DNA of 64,000 nucleotides from Xanthobacter autotrophicus (GCF_005871085.1 NZ_VAUP01000022.1:186001-250000); one strand, 5' to 3'; positions 7,929-17,324 are shown, numbered from the stretch's first letter. Translations and numbers: made by a program. Notes: generated from the sequence alone by a model not told the origin.

Positions 7929-9746
7929 TCAGGCCGCGCCGGCGCGCAGCGGTGCCACGACGGACGAGGCGACGGGTGCGGGCGGCGGTGCCTCCACAGC
8001 CTCTACCGCCGCCGCGACGGAGGTGACGACGGCATCCTCGCCTTCGAACCGCTCCGTCTTCCCCTCCTCCATGCCCCAGTCGGCGACGATCACCCGCCGA
8101 CCCGGCGCATCGCGCTTGAGGCGTCGGATGGTGTAGCGCCGGTGCGCGGGGGTGGCCGGCGACAGATAGGACAGCACCAGCAGGGACACTTCGTCGGCGA
8201 TGGGCCGACCGAGACCGACGCGCGGGCGCGTCTCACACCGCGTGCCGGACTGGCGCAGCCGATGGGCGAACAGCAGGGACGCCGCCTCGTCCAGCGCGGA
8301 GCGGGCCGCTACGATCAAAACATGGGGCGACGCCGCCCCGGGCTCGTCCGCCGACGTCTCTCCGGCCTCGTCCGGCAGATCATCCAGAAGCTCGGCGAGG
8401 GTTTCCTTGAGGCGGGTCTGGCGGGCCTCGTCCAGAACGCCGCGGGCGGCATCGCGCTGGGCGAGGCGCAGCGCCGGCAGCGCCACGCCATCGGCATAAT
8501 CGGCGAACGATTTCTGTTTCAGGTGCTCCTCGGCCGCGGCCGCCGCCTCCAGCGGATCCCCCGCCAACAGGCGCTGATAGAGGAGTTCGCTCGCCGAAAG
8601 AGGCGGCTGGTCGCCCAGCGCCACGTCGAGAAATTCAAGGCTCTCCACATGCCGGCCCAGCACGACCAGGCAGAGCGTGAGCGGGGTGGAGAGCAAAAGC
8701 CCCACCGGCCCCCACAGCCAGGTCCAGAAGGTAGCCGCCGCGATCACCGCCACCGGCGACAGGCCGGTGGAGCGGCCGTAGAGCAAGGGCTCGATCACAT
8801 GGCCCACCAGCGGCTCCACCACCAGGAACAGGGCGGCGGTGGACAGCACCATGGTCCAGCCCGGATCCACCGCGAGCGCCAGGCCGATGGGCAGCGCCGC
8901 CGCGATGGCAGCGCCGATATAGGGAACGAAGCGCAGCACGGCCGCCGCCAGCCCCCACAGGAAGGGGCTCGGCACGCCGATGGCCCACAAGCCGAGGCCG
9001 ATGACCGCGCCGAAGGAGGCATTCAGCGCCACCTGGGCCAGGAAGAACCGCGACAGCCGGCTCCCGGCATCGTCGAGGGCCGCCGTGGTGCGCTGGAGAT
9101 CATGAGCCCCGGCAAGCCGCACGAAGCGGTTTCGCAAATCCTCCCGCTGGAGCAGGATGAACAGCACGAAGATGAAGACGATGCCGATGGTAGCAAGGGG
9201 ATGGAGTAGCGGCCCCATCACCGCCGAGAGGGTGCCGAGGGTGCCCGGCGGCGGCTGGTGAACCTCCACCAGCACTGGCCGCCCGTCGGCGGCACCCGCC
9301 GCCAGTCCCTGCCCGGCCTGCGGGCCGTCGATCTCACGGCTGAGGTCCTGCACCAGGTCCATGGTGCGCTCGAACGTGCCCGAGCCGCCAGCGGCATCCT
9401 TCAGGGACTTGATCTTGTCCCGCATGTTCATGCGGTACTGGGGCAACTCGGCCACAAGGTCGGTGACCTGCAAGGCGATCATTCCGCCCAGCGCCATGAG
9501 GCCGAGGAAGGTGATCAGCACCACCGCCACCACCGCGACCGTGCGCGGGATGCGGATGCGGCGCAGTACCATGATCACCGGCGCCAGCACGAAGGCGAGC
9601 AGGATCGCCACCGCGATGGGCACGAACACGTCGCGCCCTAGGTACAACACGGTGACAATGGCGATGGCGGCGAAGAAGGTGACGAGGCGGTCCTGCCCGC
9701 GTCCGAGCACGGGCATCTTGAAGGAGGAGTCACCCGAACCCAGCAT
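7929..9746 (-). CDS. AI-2E family (PerM-type) membrane transporter with cytoplasmic C-terminal extension
   Basis: A 605-residue inner-membrane protein. Residues ~15-350 hold the multi-helix AI-2E/PerM permease domain, including VVEPLVGHVIEPLLYG and the RFVPYIGA segment diagnostic of the family. The remaining ~250 residues are soluble. They contain a helical acidic region and then an alpha/beta segment (HVLIVAARSALDEAASLL, LVLSYLSP, RRVIVADWG) that looks like a Rossmann-like or receiver-like fold. The ATG at 9746 has GAGGG just upstream; the frame is open further but gives an Arg/Trp-rich, unlikely leader. The family exports or imports small signals or ions; the substrate here is unknown. It is divergent from the gene at 9910. 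Confidence 0.85.
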   Translation of the reverse strand: MLGSGDSSFKMPVLGRGQDRLVTFFAAIAIVTVLYLGRDVFVPIAVAILLAFVLAPVIMVLRRIRIPRTVAVVAVVLITFLGLMALGGMIALQVTDLVAELPQYRMNMRDKIKSLKDAAGGSGTFERTMDLVQDLSREIDGPQAGQGLAAGAADGRPVLVEVHQPPPGTLGTLSAVMGPLLHPLATIGIVFIFVLFILLQREDLRNRFVRLAGAHDLQRTTAALDDAGSRLSRFFLAQVALNASFGAVIGLGLWAIGVPSPFLWGLAAAVLRFVPYIGAAIAAALPIGLALAVDPGWTMVLSTAALFLVVEPLVGHVIEPLLYGRSTGLSPVAVIAAATFWTWLWGPVGLLLSTPLTLCLVVLGRHVESLEFLDVALGDQPPLSASELLYQRLLAGDPLEAAAAAEEHLKQKSFADYADGVALPALRLAQRDAARGVLDEARQTRLKETLAELLDDLPDEAGETSADEPGAASPHVLIVAARSALDEAASLLFAHRLRQSGTRCETRPRVGLGRPIADEVSLLVLSYLSPATPAHRRYTIRRLKRDAPGRRVIVADWGMEEGKTERFEGEDAVVTSVAAAVEAVEAPPPAPVASSVVAPLRAGAA

Positions 9747-9909
9747 CACCAATCCCTCTATGCCCCGCGCACAGGACCGCGCAGGGCAATAACGCTCGGG
9801 CGCGGCTTTGCGATCCACAGCCACGCCACCACCGCGCCACCACAGCTTCCCTCTGCGGAACGCCGGGACGGCAACGGGCGTTCGCACAACGACCGCAGGA
9901 GATAAGGCC

Positions 9910-10209
9910 ATGTTCATCTATCGCGTCACGCTGCGCGGAGACCCCGAAGGCGAGTTGCATGTGCGCGACAAGCGTTCGCCCAAGGCCATGGCCCGGGACC
10001 TGGTAAAGGACGGCTACCTTGTGACCGAAGCGGTGAGCGTGCGCGCCGCCACCTCCGCCTTCGACGACCCCGCCGGCAATACGGTGAAGGAGGATTTCTT
10101 CTCCGCCACGCCACTCGGCGCCGCCGTACTCGTCAAGGAGGCGGTGGCGACGCTGGTGGAGCACGTGGTGCCCAAGGGCGCCGAACCCATGCCCGACATG
10201 CCCGAGTAA
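9910..10209 (+). CDS. Small hypothetical protein (99 aa)
   Basis: I do not recognise a family. The protein is 99 residues, soluble, mixed charge, starting MFIYRVTLRGDPEGELHV. Its pattern of short beta strands and one helix suggests a compact single domain. The ATG at 9910 follows CAGGAGATAAGG, a good ribosome site. It is transcribed away from the AI-2E-type permease and lies just upstream of the MFS permease gene on the same strand, so it could share its transcript. Confidence 0.75.
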   Translation: MFIYRVTLRGDPEGELHVRDKRSPKAMARDLVKDGYLVTEAVSVRAATSAFDDPAGNTVKEDFFSATPLGAAVLVKEAVATLVEHVVPKGAEPMPDMPE

Positions 10210-10307
10210 ACGCCACCGGCACGACCGCCTGACGCGACGGGCCGCCGCTCTTGCACAGCGCCGCGTCCTGTGCGCCCTTGGCCGGAGCTGACCCGTCCGG
10301 ATCCGGC

Positions 10308-11708
10308 ATGCCCGAAACCTCCCCTTCCCCGCCTGTTCCTTCCCCGCCGGTACCACGCCGGGCCATCGTCGGCTGGATCCTGTTCGATCCCGCCTGCCAG
10401 CCCTATTTCACCCTCATCACCACCTTCATCTTCGCGCCCTATTTCGCCTCGGCCGTGGCGGAGACGCCGGCACAGGGGCAGGCGCTGTGGGGCTTCGCCA
10501 CAGGCGCGGCGGGGCTTGTCATCGCCCTCTGCTCACCGGTGCTCGGGGCGGTGGCGGATGCGGCGGGCCGGCGCAAGCCATGGATCTTCGCCTTCGGGCT
10601 GATGATGATGGCGGGGGCGGCGCTGCTGTGGTTCGCCGAGCCGGGGAACACGGCGCGCATCCCCCTCGTGCTTGTGGCCTTCGCCGTGGGCACCATCGGC
10701 GTGGAATTCGCCACTGTCTTCAACAATGCCATCATGCCGGCCCTGGTGCCCAGGGAGCGGCTGGGACGGCTGTCGGGCGCCGGCTGGGCGGCGGGCTATT
10801 TCGGCGGGCTGGTGGCGCTGGCGCTGATGCTCGCCTTCTTCGCCACCCAGCCCGATACAGGCCTCACCCTCCTCGGCCACCCTCCGGCCTTCGGGCTCGA
10901 CGCGTCGGCGCGGGAAGGCGACCGCTTCAGCGGGCCGCTGACCGCGCTGTGGTATGCCGTGCTGGTCATTCCCATGTTCCTGTTCGTGCCGGACGCGCCC
11001 CGCGCCATGCCCATGGGCGAGGCGATCCGCACCGGCCTCGGCGAGATCCGCCGCCTGATCCCGCGCCTGAAGGAACGCCCGGTGCTGGCGCGCTTCCTCC
11101 TCGCCAACATGGTCTATACGGACGCGCTGGTGGCGCTGTTCGCGTTCGGCGGCATCTATGCGGCGGGCACCTTCGGCTGGGGCTCCATCGAGATCGGCAT
11201 TTTCGGCATCCTGCTCACCCTCACCGGTACCGCCGGGGCGCTGGCCGGCGGCTGGCTCGACGACGCGCTGGGGCCGCGCACGGTGATCTTCGGTGCTTTG
11301 CTGGTGCTGCTATTTGCCTGCGTGGGCCTGCTTTCGCTGGATCGTGGCGCGATTTTGTTTGGCCTCGTGCCCACCCCTCCGGGCAGCGGGCTCTTCGGCT
11401 CGGTGCCGGAGAAGGTCTACGTGGGACTGGGCCTCCTCATCGGCGCCGTGGCCGGGCCGCTGCAGGCGGCAAGCCGCACCCTGCTGGTTCGGCTTGCGCC
11501 GGCCGAAAACATGGCGGAATGCTTCGGCCTGTTCGCCCTTTCGGGCAAGATCACCTCGTTCGCCGCCCCCACCTGCGTGGCGCTGGTGACGGCGGCCACC
11601 GGCAGCCAGAAGGCGGGGGTGGCCGTGCTCGTCGCCTTCTTCGCCCTCGGCGCGGTGCTGGTGGCGGGGCGGACGCAGGCTCATGATGCCGACGCGACAG
11701 AGACTTAG
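10308..11708 (+). CDS. Major facilitator superfamily transporter, UMF1/Atg22-like
   Basis: A 466-residue, 12-helix permease. The opening region (RRAIVGWILFDPACQPYFTLITTFIFAPYF) and the loop VADAAGRRKPWIF match the UMF1 subfamily of MFS transporters, related to fungal Atg22 vacuolar effluxers. The ATG at 10308 is preferred over an in-frame TTG at 10251, although its ribosome site is weak. The stop is 10 bases before the GTG chosen for the cupin gene, so the two are likely co-transcribed. Substrate unknown; related proteins export amino acids or other small metabolites. Confidence 0.85.
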   Translation: MPETSPSPPVPSPPVPRRAIVGWILFDPACQPYFTLITTFIFAPYFASAVAETPAQGQALWGFATGAAGLVIALCSPVLGAVADAAGRRKPWIFAFGLMMMAGAALLWFAEPGNTARIPLVLVAFAVGTIGVEFATVFNNAIMPALVPRERLGRLSGAGWAAGYFGGLVALALMLAFFATQPDTGLTLLGHPPAFGLDASAREGDRFSGPLTALWYAVLVIPMFLFVPDAPRAMPMGEAIRTGLGEIRRLIPRLKERPVLARFLLANMVYTDALVALFAFGGIYAAGTFGWGSIEIGIFGILLTLTGTAGALAGGWLDDALGPRTVIFGALLVLLFACVGLLSLDRGAILFGLVPTPPGSGLFGSVPEKVYVGLGLLIGAVAGPLQAASRTLLVRLAPAENMAECFGLFALSGKITSFAAPTCVALVTAATGSQKAGVAVLVAFFALGAVLVAGRTQAHDADATET

Positions 11709-11718
11709 GGAGGCCGCC

Positions 11719-12087
11719 GTGACCATCCGCTCGATCCGCTTCGATCCCAGGCCCGCCGTGGAGGCAGCCTCCAGCACCACCGTGCATGAGTGGTACCAGG
11801 ACCGCACCGGCGCCTTCTCCGCCGGCTTCTGGGCCTCGCACCCGTCCGAGATCGCCGTGAGCTATGAGGAAGACGAATTCTGCGTCCTCATCGAGGGCAA
11901 GGTGGAACTCACCGACGCCTCCGGCCACACCGAGACCTATGAGGCCGGCGCCTCCTTCCTCATTCCCTCCGGCTTCACCGGGACTTGGAAGAGCGTGACG
12001 GCGGTTCGCAAATTCTATGTGGTGCACCTGCCGAAGGCTCCCACCAGCGAAACCTCCGCAAGCTCTTCCGCTGCAAGCCCAGGCTGA
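11719..12087 (+). CDS. Cupin-domain protein (DUF861-like, ureidoglycolate/ethanolamine-type cupin)
   Basis: A 122-residue single-domain cupin. The central strands read DEFCVLIEGKVELTDASG, with the glycine-rich cupin motif 1, then FLIPSGFTGTWKSV, the usual motif 2 with a W-K-S-V ending seen in DUF861 proteins. The GTG at 11719 is chosen because AGGGAGG lies five to six bases upstream; an in-frame ATG at 11683 inside the previous gene has no such site. It follows the MFS permease gene closely. The family includes small-molecule isomerases and metal-binding cupins; no substrate can be assigned here. Confidence 0.8.
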   Translation: MTIRSIRFDPRPAVEAASSTTVHEWYQDRTGAFSAGFWASHPSEIAVSYEEDEFCVLIEGKVELTDASGHTETYEAGASFLIPSGFTGTWKSVTAVRKFYVVHLPKAPTSETSASSSAASPG

Positions 12088-12178
12088 GTGCAGGACATGA
12101 ACCGGCGCCGGCGCGCCGGAACATTGCCGGCTCCGCGACTGTTGCCCTTCCGAGACTTTCACAAGGGAGGGTAAGGCT

Positions 12179-12412
12179 ATGTCCGTCCGGCTCCAGATCG
12201 CCGCCATGCTGTTCATGATGATTCAGGCGGTCCTGTTCTTCATCGGCCTGCTCCTGGTGCTTCTGACGCCGCTGGCGCGGGAGGCCATGGACCTCATGCC
12301 GTGGGTGGTGGGCGCCACAACCGTCGTGTCGCTGCCGCTGTCCTGGTGGCTGGCACCCCGCCTCAGGGCCCGCACCTGGCGGCGGGACGGCACCCTCGAA
12401 GCGCTGAAATGA
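12179..12412 (+). CDS. Small two-helix membrane protein (77 aa)
   Basis: The protein is 77 residues with two hydrophobic helices (roughly residues 7-30 and 41-60) separated by a short acidic loop. The end is basic (RLRARTWRRDG), predicting both termini in the cytoplasm. The ATG follows AAGGGAGGGTAAGG, a strong ribosome site. I do not recognise a family. It lies between the cupin gene and the helicase gene on the same strand. Confidence 0.75.
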   Translation: MSVRLQIAAMLFMMIQAVLFFIGLLLVLLTPLAREAMDLMPWVVGATTVVSLPLSWWLAPRLRARTWRRDGTLEALK

Positions 12413-12482
12413 CACGAGCGTGACCGCCGGGACCCGGTCCGGCGGCCCGCCCTCGCAATCGCCGTCATTGAGTGCCATTTTG

Positions 12483-12496
12483 TTCTCAAGAGAGAA
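12483..12496. promoter_or_regulatory. Short perfect inverted repeat before the helicase gene
   Basis: TTCTC-AAGA-GAGAA lies 24 bases ahead of the helicase GTG start. It could be an operator. It does not match the GTTC-N7-GTTC direct repeat bound by LexA in alphaproteobacteria, so SOS control is not supported by this site. Confidence 0.3.
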
Positions 12497-12519
12497 TCAG
12501 GCCTTGCGAGAGTTTGCCC

Positions 12520-14961
12520 GTGACCCAGTTGACCGATCCGCGCCGGCATCCGCCTGAGCCGGCGCCCGAGCGTCCCGCCCCCCGCGCGGGCGGCATCGCC
12601 GCGCGGGCCGTCTCTGCCGCCGCGCCCACGCCGGATTATCTCAACGGCCTCAATCCCGAGCAGCGCGAAGCCGTGGAGACCCTGGACGGCCCGCTTCTGG
12701 TGCTGGCCGGCGCCGGCACCGGCAAGACGCGGGTGCTCACCGCCCGCGTCGCCCATATCCTGTCGCAGGGCCGCGCCTATCCCTCCCAGATCCTGGTGGT
12801 GACCTTCACCAACAAGGCCGCGCGGGAGATGAAGGACCGCATCCACGCCATGGTGGGCGACCAAGTGGAGGGCATGCCGTGGCTCGGCACCTTCCATTCC
12901 ATCGGCGTGCGCATCCTGCGGCGCCACCACGAGCTGGTGGGGCTGAAATCCGGCTTCACCATCCTCGACACCGACGACCAGATCCGCCTGCTCAAGCAAT
13001 TGCTCGCCGCCGAGAACATCGACGAGAAGCGCTGGCCGGCGCGGCTCCTGGCCTCCACCATCGACAGCTGGAAGAACCGCGGCCTGTCGCCGAAGGACGT
13101 GCCCCCCGGCGAGGGCGCGGTCTTCGCCAATGGGCGTGGCGGCTCCCTCTATGCCGCCTATCAGGCGCGGCTGAAGGCGCTGAACGCCGTGGATTTCGGC
13201 GACCTGCTGCTGGAAGGCATCCGCCTGTTCCGGGAAAACCCGGACGTGCTCGCCGAATACCACAAGCGCTTCAAATACCTGCTGGTGGACGAGTATCAGG
13301 ACACCAACGTGGCCCAGTATCTGTGGCTGCGCCTGCTCGCCCAGGGCTCGAAGAATGTGTGCTGCGTGGGCGACGACGACCAGTCCATCTATGGCTGGCG
13401 CGGCGCCGAGGTGGACAACATCTTGCGCTTCGAGAGCGATTTTCCCGGCGCCAAGGTGATCCGGCTGGAGCGCAACTACCGCTCCACCGGCCACATCCTT
13501 GCCTCCGCCGCCCATCTCATCGCCCATAACGAGGGCCGGCTGGGCAAGACCCTGTTCTCCGAGGGCGAGGACGGTGAGCAGGTCACCGTCACCGGGGCAT
13601 GGGATTCGGGCGAGGAAGCCCGCGCCGTCGGCGAGGAGATCGAGGCACTGCAACGCGCCGGGCATAAGTTGTCCGAGATCGCCATCCTGGTGCGCGCCTC
13701 GTTCCAGATGCGCGAGTTCGAGGACCGGTTCGTGACGCTGGGCATGCCCTATCGCGTCATCGGCGGCCCGCGCTTCTACGAGCGGGCAGAAATCCGCGAT
13801 GCTTTGGCCTATCTGCGCTGCGTAAATTCATCCGCCGACGACCTCGCCTTCGAGCGCATCGTCAACGTGCCCAAGCGCGGCATCGGCGATGCGACCGTCA
13901 AGCAGATCCACGATGTGGCCCGCGCCGTCGGCCTGCCGCTGCAGGAAGCCACCCGCGTGCTCACCGAGAGCGAGGAGCTGAAGCCCAAGGTGCGCGCCAC
14001 CCTGCGCGGCCTCGTGGAGGCGTTCGGGCGTTGGCGCGAGCAGGCGCGGGTTCTGTCCCACACCGAACTGGCCGAGATCGTGCTGGACGAGAGCGGCTAT
14101 ACGGAGATGTGGCAGAAGGACCGCTCGGCGGAAGCGGCCGGGCGGCTGGAGAACCTGAAGGAGTTGGTGCGCTCCATGGAGCCGTTCGAGAATCTCTCCG
14201 GCTTCCTCGAGCACATCTCCCTGGTCATGGACACCGACAACGGCGCCGGCGAGGACGCGGTGCAGATCATGACCCTGCATTCCGCCAAGGGGCTGGAGTT
14301 CGACACCGTCTTCCTGCCCGGCTGGGAGGAAGGTCTGTTCCCCCACCAGCGGGCACTGGACGAGCAGGGCAAGGCCGGGCTGGAGGAAGAGCGCCGCCTC
14401 GCCTATGTGGGCATCACCCGGGCGCGGGCCTCGGCGCGGATCTTCGTCGCCTCCAACCGGCGCATCCACGGCATGTGGAATTCAACGGTCCCCTCCCGCT
14501 TCCTCGACGAACTGCCAGATGCCCATGTGCGGGTGGAGGAAAGCCGCGGCGGCGCCGGCTGGGGCGGGTCGAGCTATGGCGGCGGCAGCTACGGCCAGAG
14601 CCGCTTCGACCGGGCCGAGCCGTTTTCCTCTTCCTCCTATTCCACCCCCGGCTGGCAGCGGGCGCAGACCAACCGCGCCCGTACCGACCAGGGCGGCTCA
14701 GGCTCCTCCCGCAGCGGCTTCTCCGAACGGGGCGGCCGCTATGATGCGGGCGGCTCCACCCGGCGCGGACCCATGGTGATCGAGGGCACGCTGGTGGCCA
14801 CCTCCGCCGGCCCGGCATCGGCCTTCCAAACCGGCGAGCGGGTGTTTCACATCAAGTTCGGCTATGGCGAGGTCACCGGCATCGATGGCAACAAGCTGAC
14901 GGTGCAGTTCGACAAAGCCGGCGAGAAGCGCGTGTTGGAGACCTTCGTCGACAAGGTGTGA
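12520..14961 (+). CDS. uvrD: UvrD/PcrA/Rep-family ATP-dependent 3'-5' DNA helicase
   Basis: An 813-residue superfamily 1A helicase. Visible motifs in order: the Q-motif region LNGLNPEQREAVE, Walker A AGAGTGKT (~63-70), Walker B LLVDEYQDTN (~254), GDDDQSIYGWRG (~284), TLHSAKGLEFD (~585) and YVGITRARA (~629). A Gly/Ser/Tyr-rich disordered linker covers ~670-755. A compact C-terminal segment (VFHIKFGYGEVTGIDGNKL) resembles the Tudor-like domain of PcrA that contacts RNA polymerase. The GTG at 12520 is preferred over GTG 12472 because an inverted repeat occupies the space between. It acts in nucleotide excision and mismatch repair by family. Repair is its family role; PcrA versus UvrD naming is not settled by sequence. 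Confidence 0.9.
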   Translation: MTQLTDPRRHPPEPAPERPAPRAGGIAARAVSAAAPTPDYLNGLNPEQREAVETLDGPLLVLAGAGTGKTRVLTARVAHILSQGRAYPSQILVVTFTNKAAREMKDRIHAMVGDQVEGMPWLGTFHSIGVRILRRHHELVGLKSGFTILDTDDQIRLLKQLLAAENIDEKRWPARLLASTIDSWKNRGLSPKDVPPGEGAVFANGRGGSLYAAYQARLKALNAVDFGDLLLEGIRLFRENPDVLAEYHKRFKYLLVDEYQDTNVAQYLWLRLLAQGSKNVCCVGDDDQSIYGWRGAEVDNILRFESDFPGAKVIRLERNYRSTGHILASAAHLIAHNEGRLGKTLFSEGEDGEQVTVTGAWDSGEEARAVGEEIEALQRAGHKLSEIAILVRASFQMREFEDRFVTLGMPYRVIGGPRFYERAEIRDALAYLRCVNSSADDLAFERIVNVPKRGIGDATVKQIHDVARAVGLPLQEATRVLTESEELKPKVRATLRGLVEAFGRWREQARVLSHTELAEIVLDESGYTEMWQKDRSAEAAGRLENLKELVRSMEPFENLSGFLEHISLVMDTDNGAGEDAVQIMTLHSAKGLEFDTVFLPGWEEGLFPHQRALDEQGKAGLEEERRLAYVGITRARASARIFVASNRRIHGMWNSTVPSRFLDELPDAHVRVEESRGGAGWGGSSYGGGSYGQSRFDRAEPFSSSSYSTPGWQRAQTNRARTDQGGSGSSRSGFSERGGRYDAGGSTRRGPMVIEGTLVATSAGPASAFQTGERVFHIKFGYGEVTGIDGNKLTVQFDKAGEKRVLETFVDKV

Positions 14962-15118
14962 GCGCCTCATGTCAGGCGCCGGCGGACGCACCGGCGGCCA
15001 CCGGACGTGCGTGAAGCTTGCGGTTGCCGGCCCGGCTTGACGCATCTCCTGTTTTCTTCCGCCCGCCGCCTGCTAGGATCCCGGCCCGCCTGCAATTCTG
15101 CCGGCGCAGCGAACCATC

Positions 15119-16393
15119 ATGGCCGGCTTCAACGTCTTCCTGCTCGTCGTCGAGATGGCGGTGTATTTCACCGCCATGCTGGCCCTGTTTCGCCTGCGCG
15201 AAACGCTGGGGCTGGGCGTCTTCTTCTGCGCCCTCGGCAGCTTCCATTTCATGGAAACGTACCTGGCCGCCGCCTATTATGTGCAGTTGCCCCTGGACAT
15301 CTCGCTGTCGCCGGGTTCGGTGGTGCTGTTCTCCGGCAAGCTCGCGCTGATCCTGCTCATCTATATCCGCGAGGATGCCCTCGTCGCCCGCCAACCCATC
15401 TATGGGCTGTTCATCGGCAACATCCTGCTGATCGGCCTTGTCGCCCTGCTGCGCCAGCACGATGCGGTGGCCGCGCCCGGCGTGCCGGCCGACCTGTCCT
15501 TCATGGATGCCATGGGCCTGCTGATGATGTGGGGCACGCTGCTGCTCTTCATCGATGCCATCGCCATGATCCTGATCTACGAACGCATCGCGCGGCCGCT
15601 GCGGCGCATGCCGATCCTCGCCATCTGGGTCACGCTGGCGCTGGTTCTCACCTTCGACCAGGTGGCGTTCTTCGGCGTCCTGTCCCTCGCCATGGGCGTG
15701 CCGCTCACGGCGGGAATCGGCGGCTGGCTGGGCAAGATCGCTGCGGCGGGGCTCTATGCTGTCATGCTCGGCCAATATCTCGCCCGCTTCGAACTGGCCG
15801 GAGCAGCGCCGCGGCGGACCATCGCCGACGTGTTCCACGCCCTCACCTATCGCCAGCGCTACGAGGACCTGAAGCAGGAATCCCGCCGCGACGCTCTCAC
15901 CCATGTGTTGCATCGCGGACAGTTGGAGCCGCTGGGCCGCGACCTGCTGGCGGTGGCGCGCACCACCGGGCGGCCGGTGAGCCTGCTGCTCGTCGACGTG
16001 GACGACTTCAAGGAGGTGAACGACCAGTTCGGGCACCCCACCGGCGATGAGGTCCTGCGTCGGCTCGCCCGCTGCCTCACCGAGAGCCTGCGGCAGGCGG
16101 ATCACGTGGTGCGCTATGGCGGCGACGAGTTCGCCGTCTTCGCCCCGGGCGTGGGCAATGCGGGAGCCTTGTCGCTCGCCGCCCAACTGGGCCGGCGCGT
16201 CCGCGCCATGGCATTGCCTCCGGGGGTCGCCGAGCAGACCCTCTCCATCGGCGTCGCCAGCGCTCCGGAAGACGGCAGCACCTTGACGGAGCTGCTGGAT
16301 GCGGCCGACAAGCGCCTCTACGTGGCCAAGGCGGCCGGGCGGAACCGCGCGACGGGCGGGCCGGGCGCCGACGCCCTCAAGATGAACGGATGA
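15119..16393 (+). CDS. Membrane-anchored diguanylate cyclase (GGDEF)
   Basis: A 424-residue protein. Residues 1-~225 form about seven hydrophobic helices, a membrane sensor domain I cannot name. Residues ~255-415 are a GGDEF domain with an intact active site YGGDEF (334-338) and an intact inhibitory I-site RQAD (325-328) exactly five residues ahead of it, so product-feedback-inhibited synthesis of cyclic di-GMP is expected. There is no EAL domain. The ATG at 15119 overlaps no other gene. Its stop overlaps the start of prmA as ATGA, so translation of the two is probably coupled. Confidence 0.92.
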   Translation: MAGFNVFLLVVEMAVYFTAMLALFRLRETLGLGVFFCALGSFHFMETYLAAAYYVQLPLDISLSPGSVVLFSGKLALILLIYIREDALVARQPIYGLFIGNILLIGLVALLRQHDAVAAPGVPADLSFMDAMGLLMMWGTLLLFIDAIAMILIYERIARPLRRMPILAIWVTLALVLTFDQVAFFGVLSLAMGVPLTAGIGGWLGKIAAAGLYAVMLGQYLARFELAGAAPRRTIADVFHALTYRQRYEDLKQESRRDALTHVLHRGQLEPLGRDLLAVARTTGRPVSLLLVDVDDFKEVNDQFGHPTGDEVLRRLARCLTESLRQADHVVRYGGDEFAVFAPGVGNAGALSLAAQLGRRVRAMALPPGVAEQTLSIGVASAPEDGSTLTELLDAADKRLYVAKAAGRNRATGGPGADALKMNG

Positions 16394-17322
16394 TTGCACA
16401 ACCCATGCTCGAAGGCCTCCCCCCCAACGACGCCACCCATGTGATGCGGGTCGCCGCGCCGCGCGTCGCCGCCCAGCGCATCTCCGACATGATTTCCGAG
16501 ACGTTCGACCCGGCCGAGGTGGCCGTGGCCAATTTCGAGCGCACGGAAAATGACTGGGTGGTGGAGGTCTATGCCGGCGCGGCCTTCGACCCCGACCGGC
16601 TGCTGGAGATGGTGGAGATCGCCGCAGGGGCGGAAATCGCCAGCACCGTCACCTTCGGCGACGTAGAGCAGAAGGACTGGGTGGCCGCGAGCCTCGAAGG
16701 CCTCGCGCCAGTGCGGGTCGGCACCGTCGTGGTCCATGGCAGCCACGATCGCGACCGCGTCGGGCCGAACCAGATCGGCATCGAGATCGAGGCGGCGCTC
16801 GCCTTTGGCACCGGCCATCACGGCACCACCCAGGGCTGCCTCCACGCCATCGTCGATTCGGCGCGTCGTGGGCGGCCTTTTCCCCGACGCGTGCTGGATG
16901 TGGGAACCGGGACGGGCGTGCTCGCCATCGCGGCGGAACGGATCTTCCACACCGGCGTGGTGGCCAGCGACATCGATGCGGTGGCGGTGCGCACCGCTCG
17001 CGCCAACGCGAAGGCCAACAAGGCACCGGGCGTGCGCATGATCCACGCGGCGGGTGCTGGCGCCCGGGCATTGAGCGAGGGCGGTCCCTACGACCTGATC
17101 CTCGCCAACATCCTGTTACCGCCGCTGAAGCGGCTGGCGCGTCCGCTGCGCCGGCTGCTGGCGCCGGGCGGTCGCATCGTGCTGTCGGGATTGTTGTCGG
17201 CGCAGGTGCCGGCAGCGCTCGCGGCCTATCGCGCCCAGGGCCTTCGCCTGGTGTCGCAGCGGCATATCGAGGGCTGGGCGACGCTCACCCTCGCCGTGGA
17301 TGCGGGGCGTCCCCTGCGCTGA
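16390..17322 (+). CDS. prmA: Ribosomal protein L11 methyltransferase PrmA
   Basis: A 310-residue SAM-dependent methyltransferase that methylates ribosomal protein L11 in the cytoplasm. The N-terminal substrate domain (to ~120) is followed by FGTGHHGTTQGCL, the SAM-binding motif VLDVGTGTGVLAI (~169-181), SDIDAVAV, and the motif DLILANILLPPL close to the NxxxxP signature of the PrmA family. The ATG at 16390 overlaps the stop of the diguanylate cyclase gene by four bases; an ATG at 16405 is an alternative. A hairpin-rich stretch follows the stop. Confidence 0.92.
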   Translation: MIAQPMLEGLPPNDATHVMRVAAPRVAAQRISDMISETFDPAEVAVANFERTENDWVVEVYAGAAFDPDRLLEMVEIAAGAEIASTVTFGDVEQKDWVAASLEGLAPVRVGTVVVHGSHDRDRVGPNQIGIEIEAALAFGTGHHGTTQGCLHAIVDSARRGRPFPRRVLDVGTGTGVLAIAAERIFHTGVVASDIDAVAVRTARANAKANKAPGVRMIHAAGAGARALSEGGPYDLILANILLPPLKRLARPLRRLLAPGGRIVLSGLLSAQVPAALAAYRAQGLRLVSQRHIEGWATLTLAVDAGRPLR

Positions 17323-17324
17323 AA

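Noticed and set aside
12483-12496. SOS (LexA) box before the helicase gene.
   Set aside because: The alphaproteobacterial LexA site is a GTTC-N7-GTTC direct repeat; this is a different inverted repeat.
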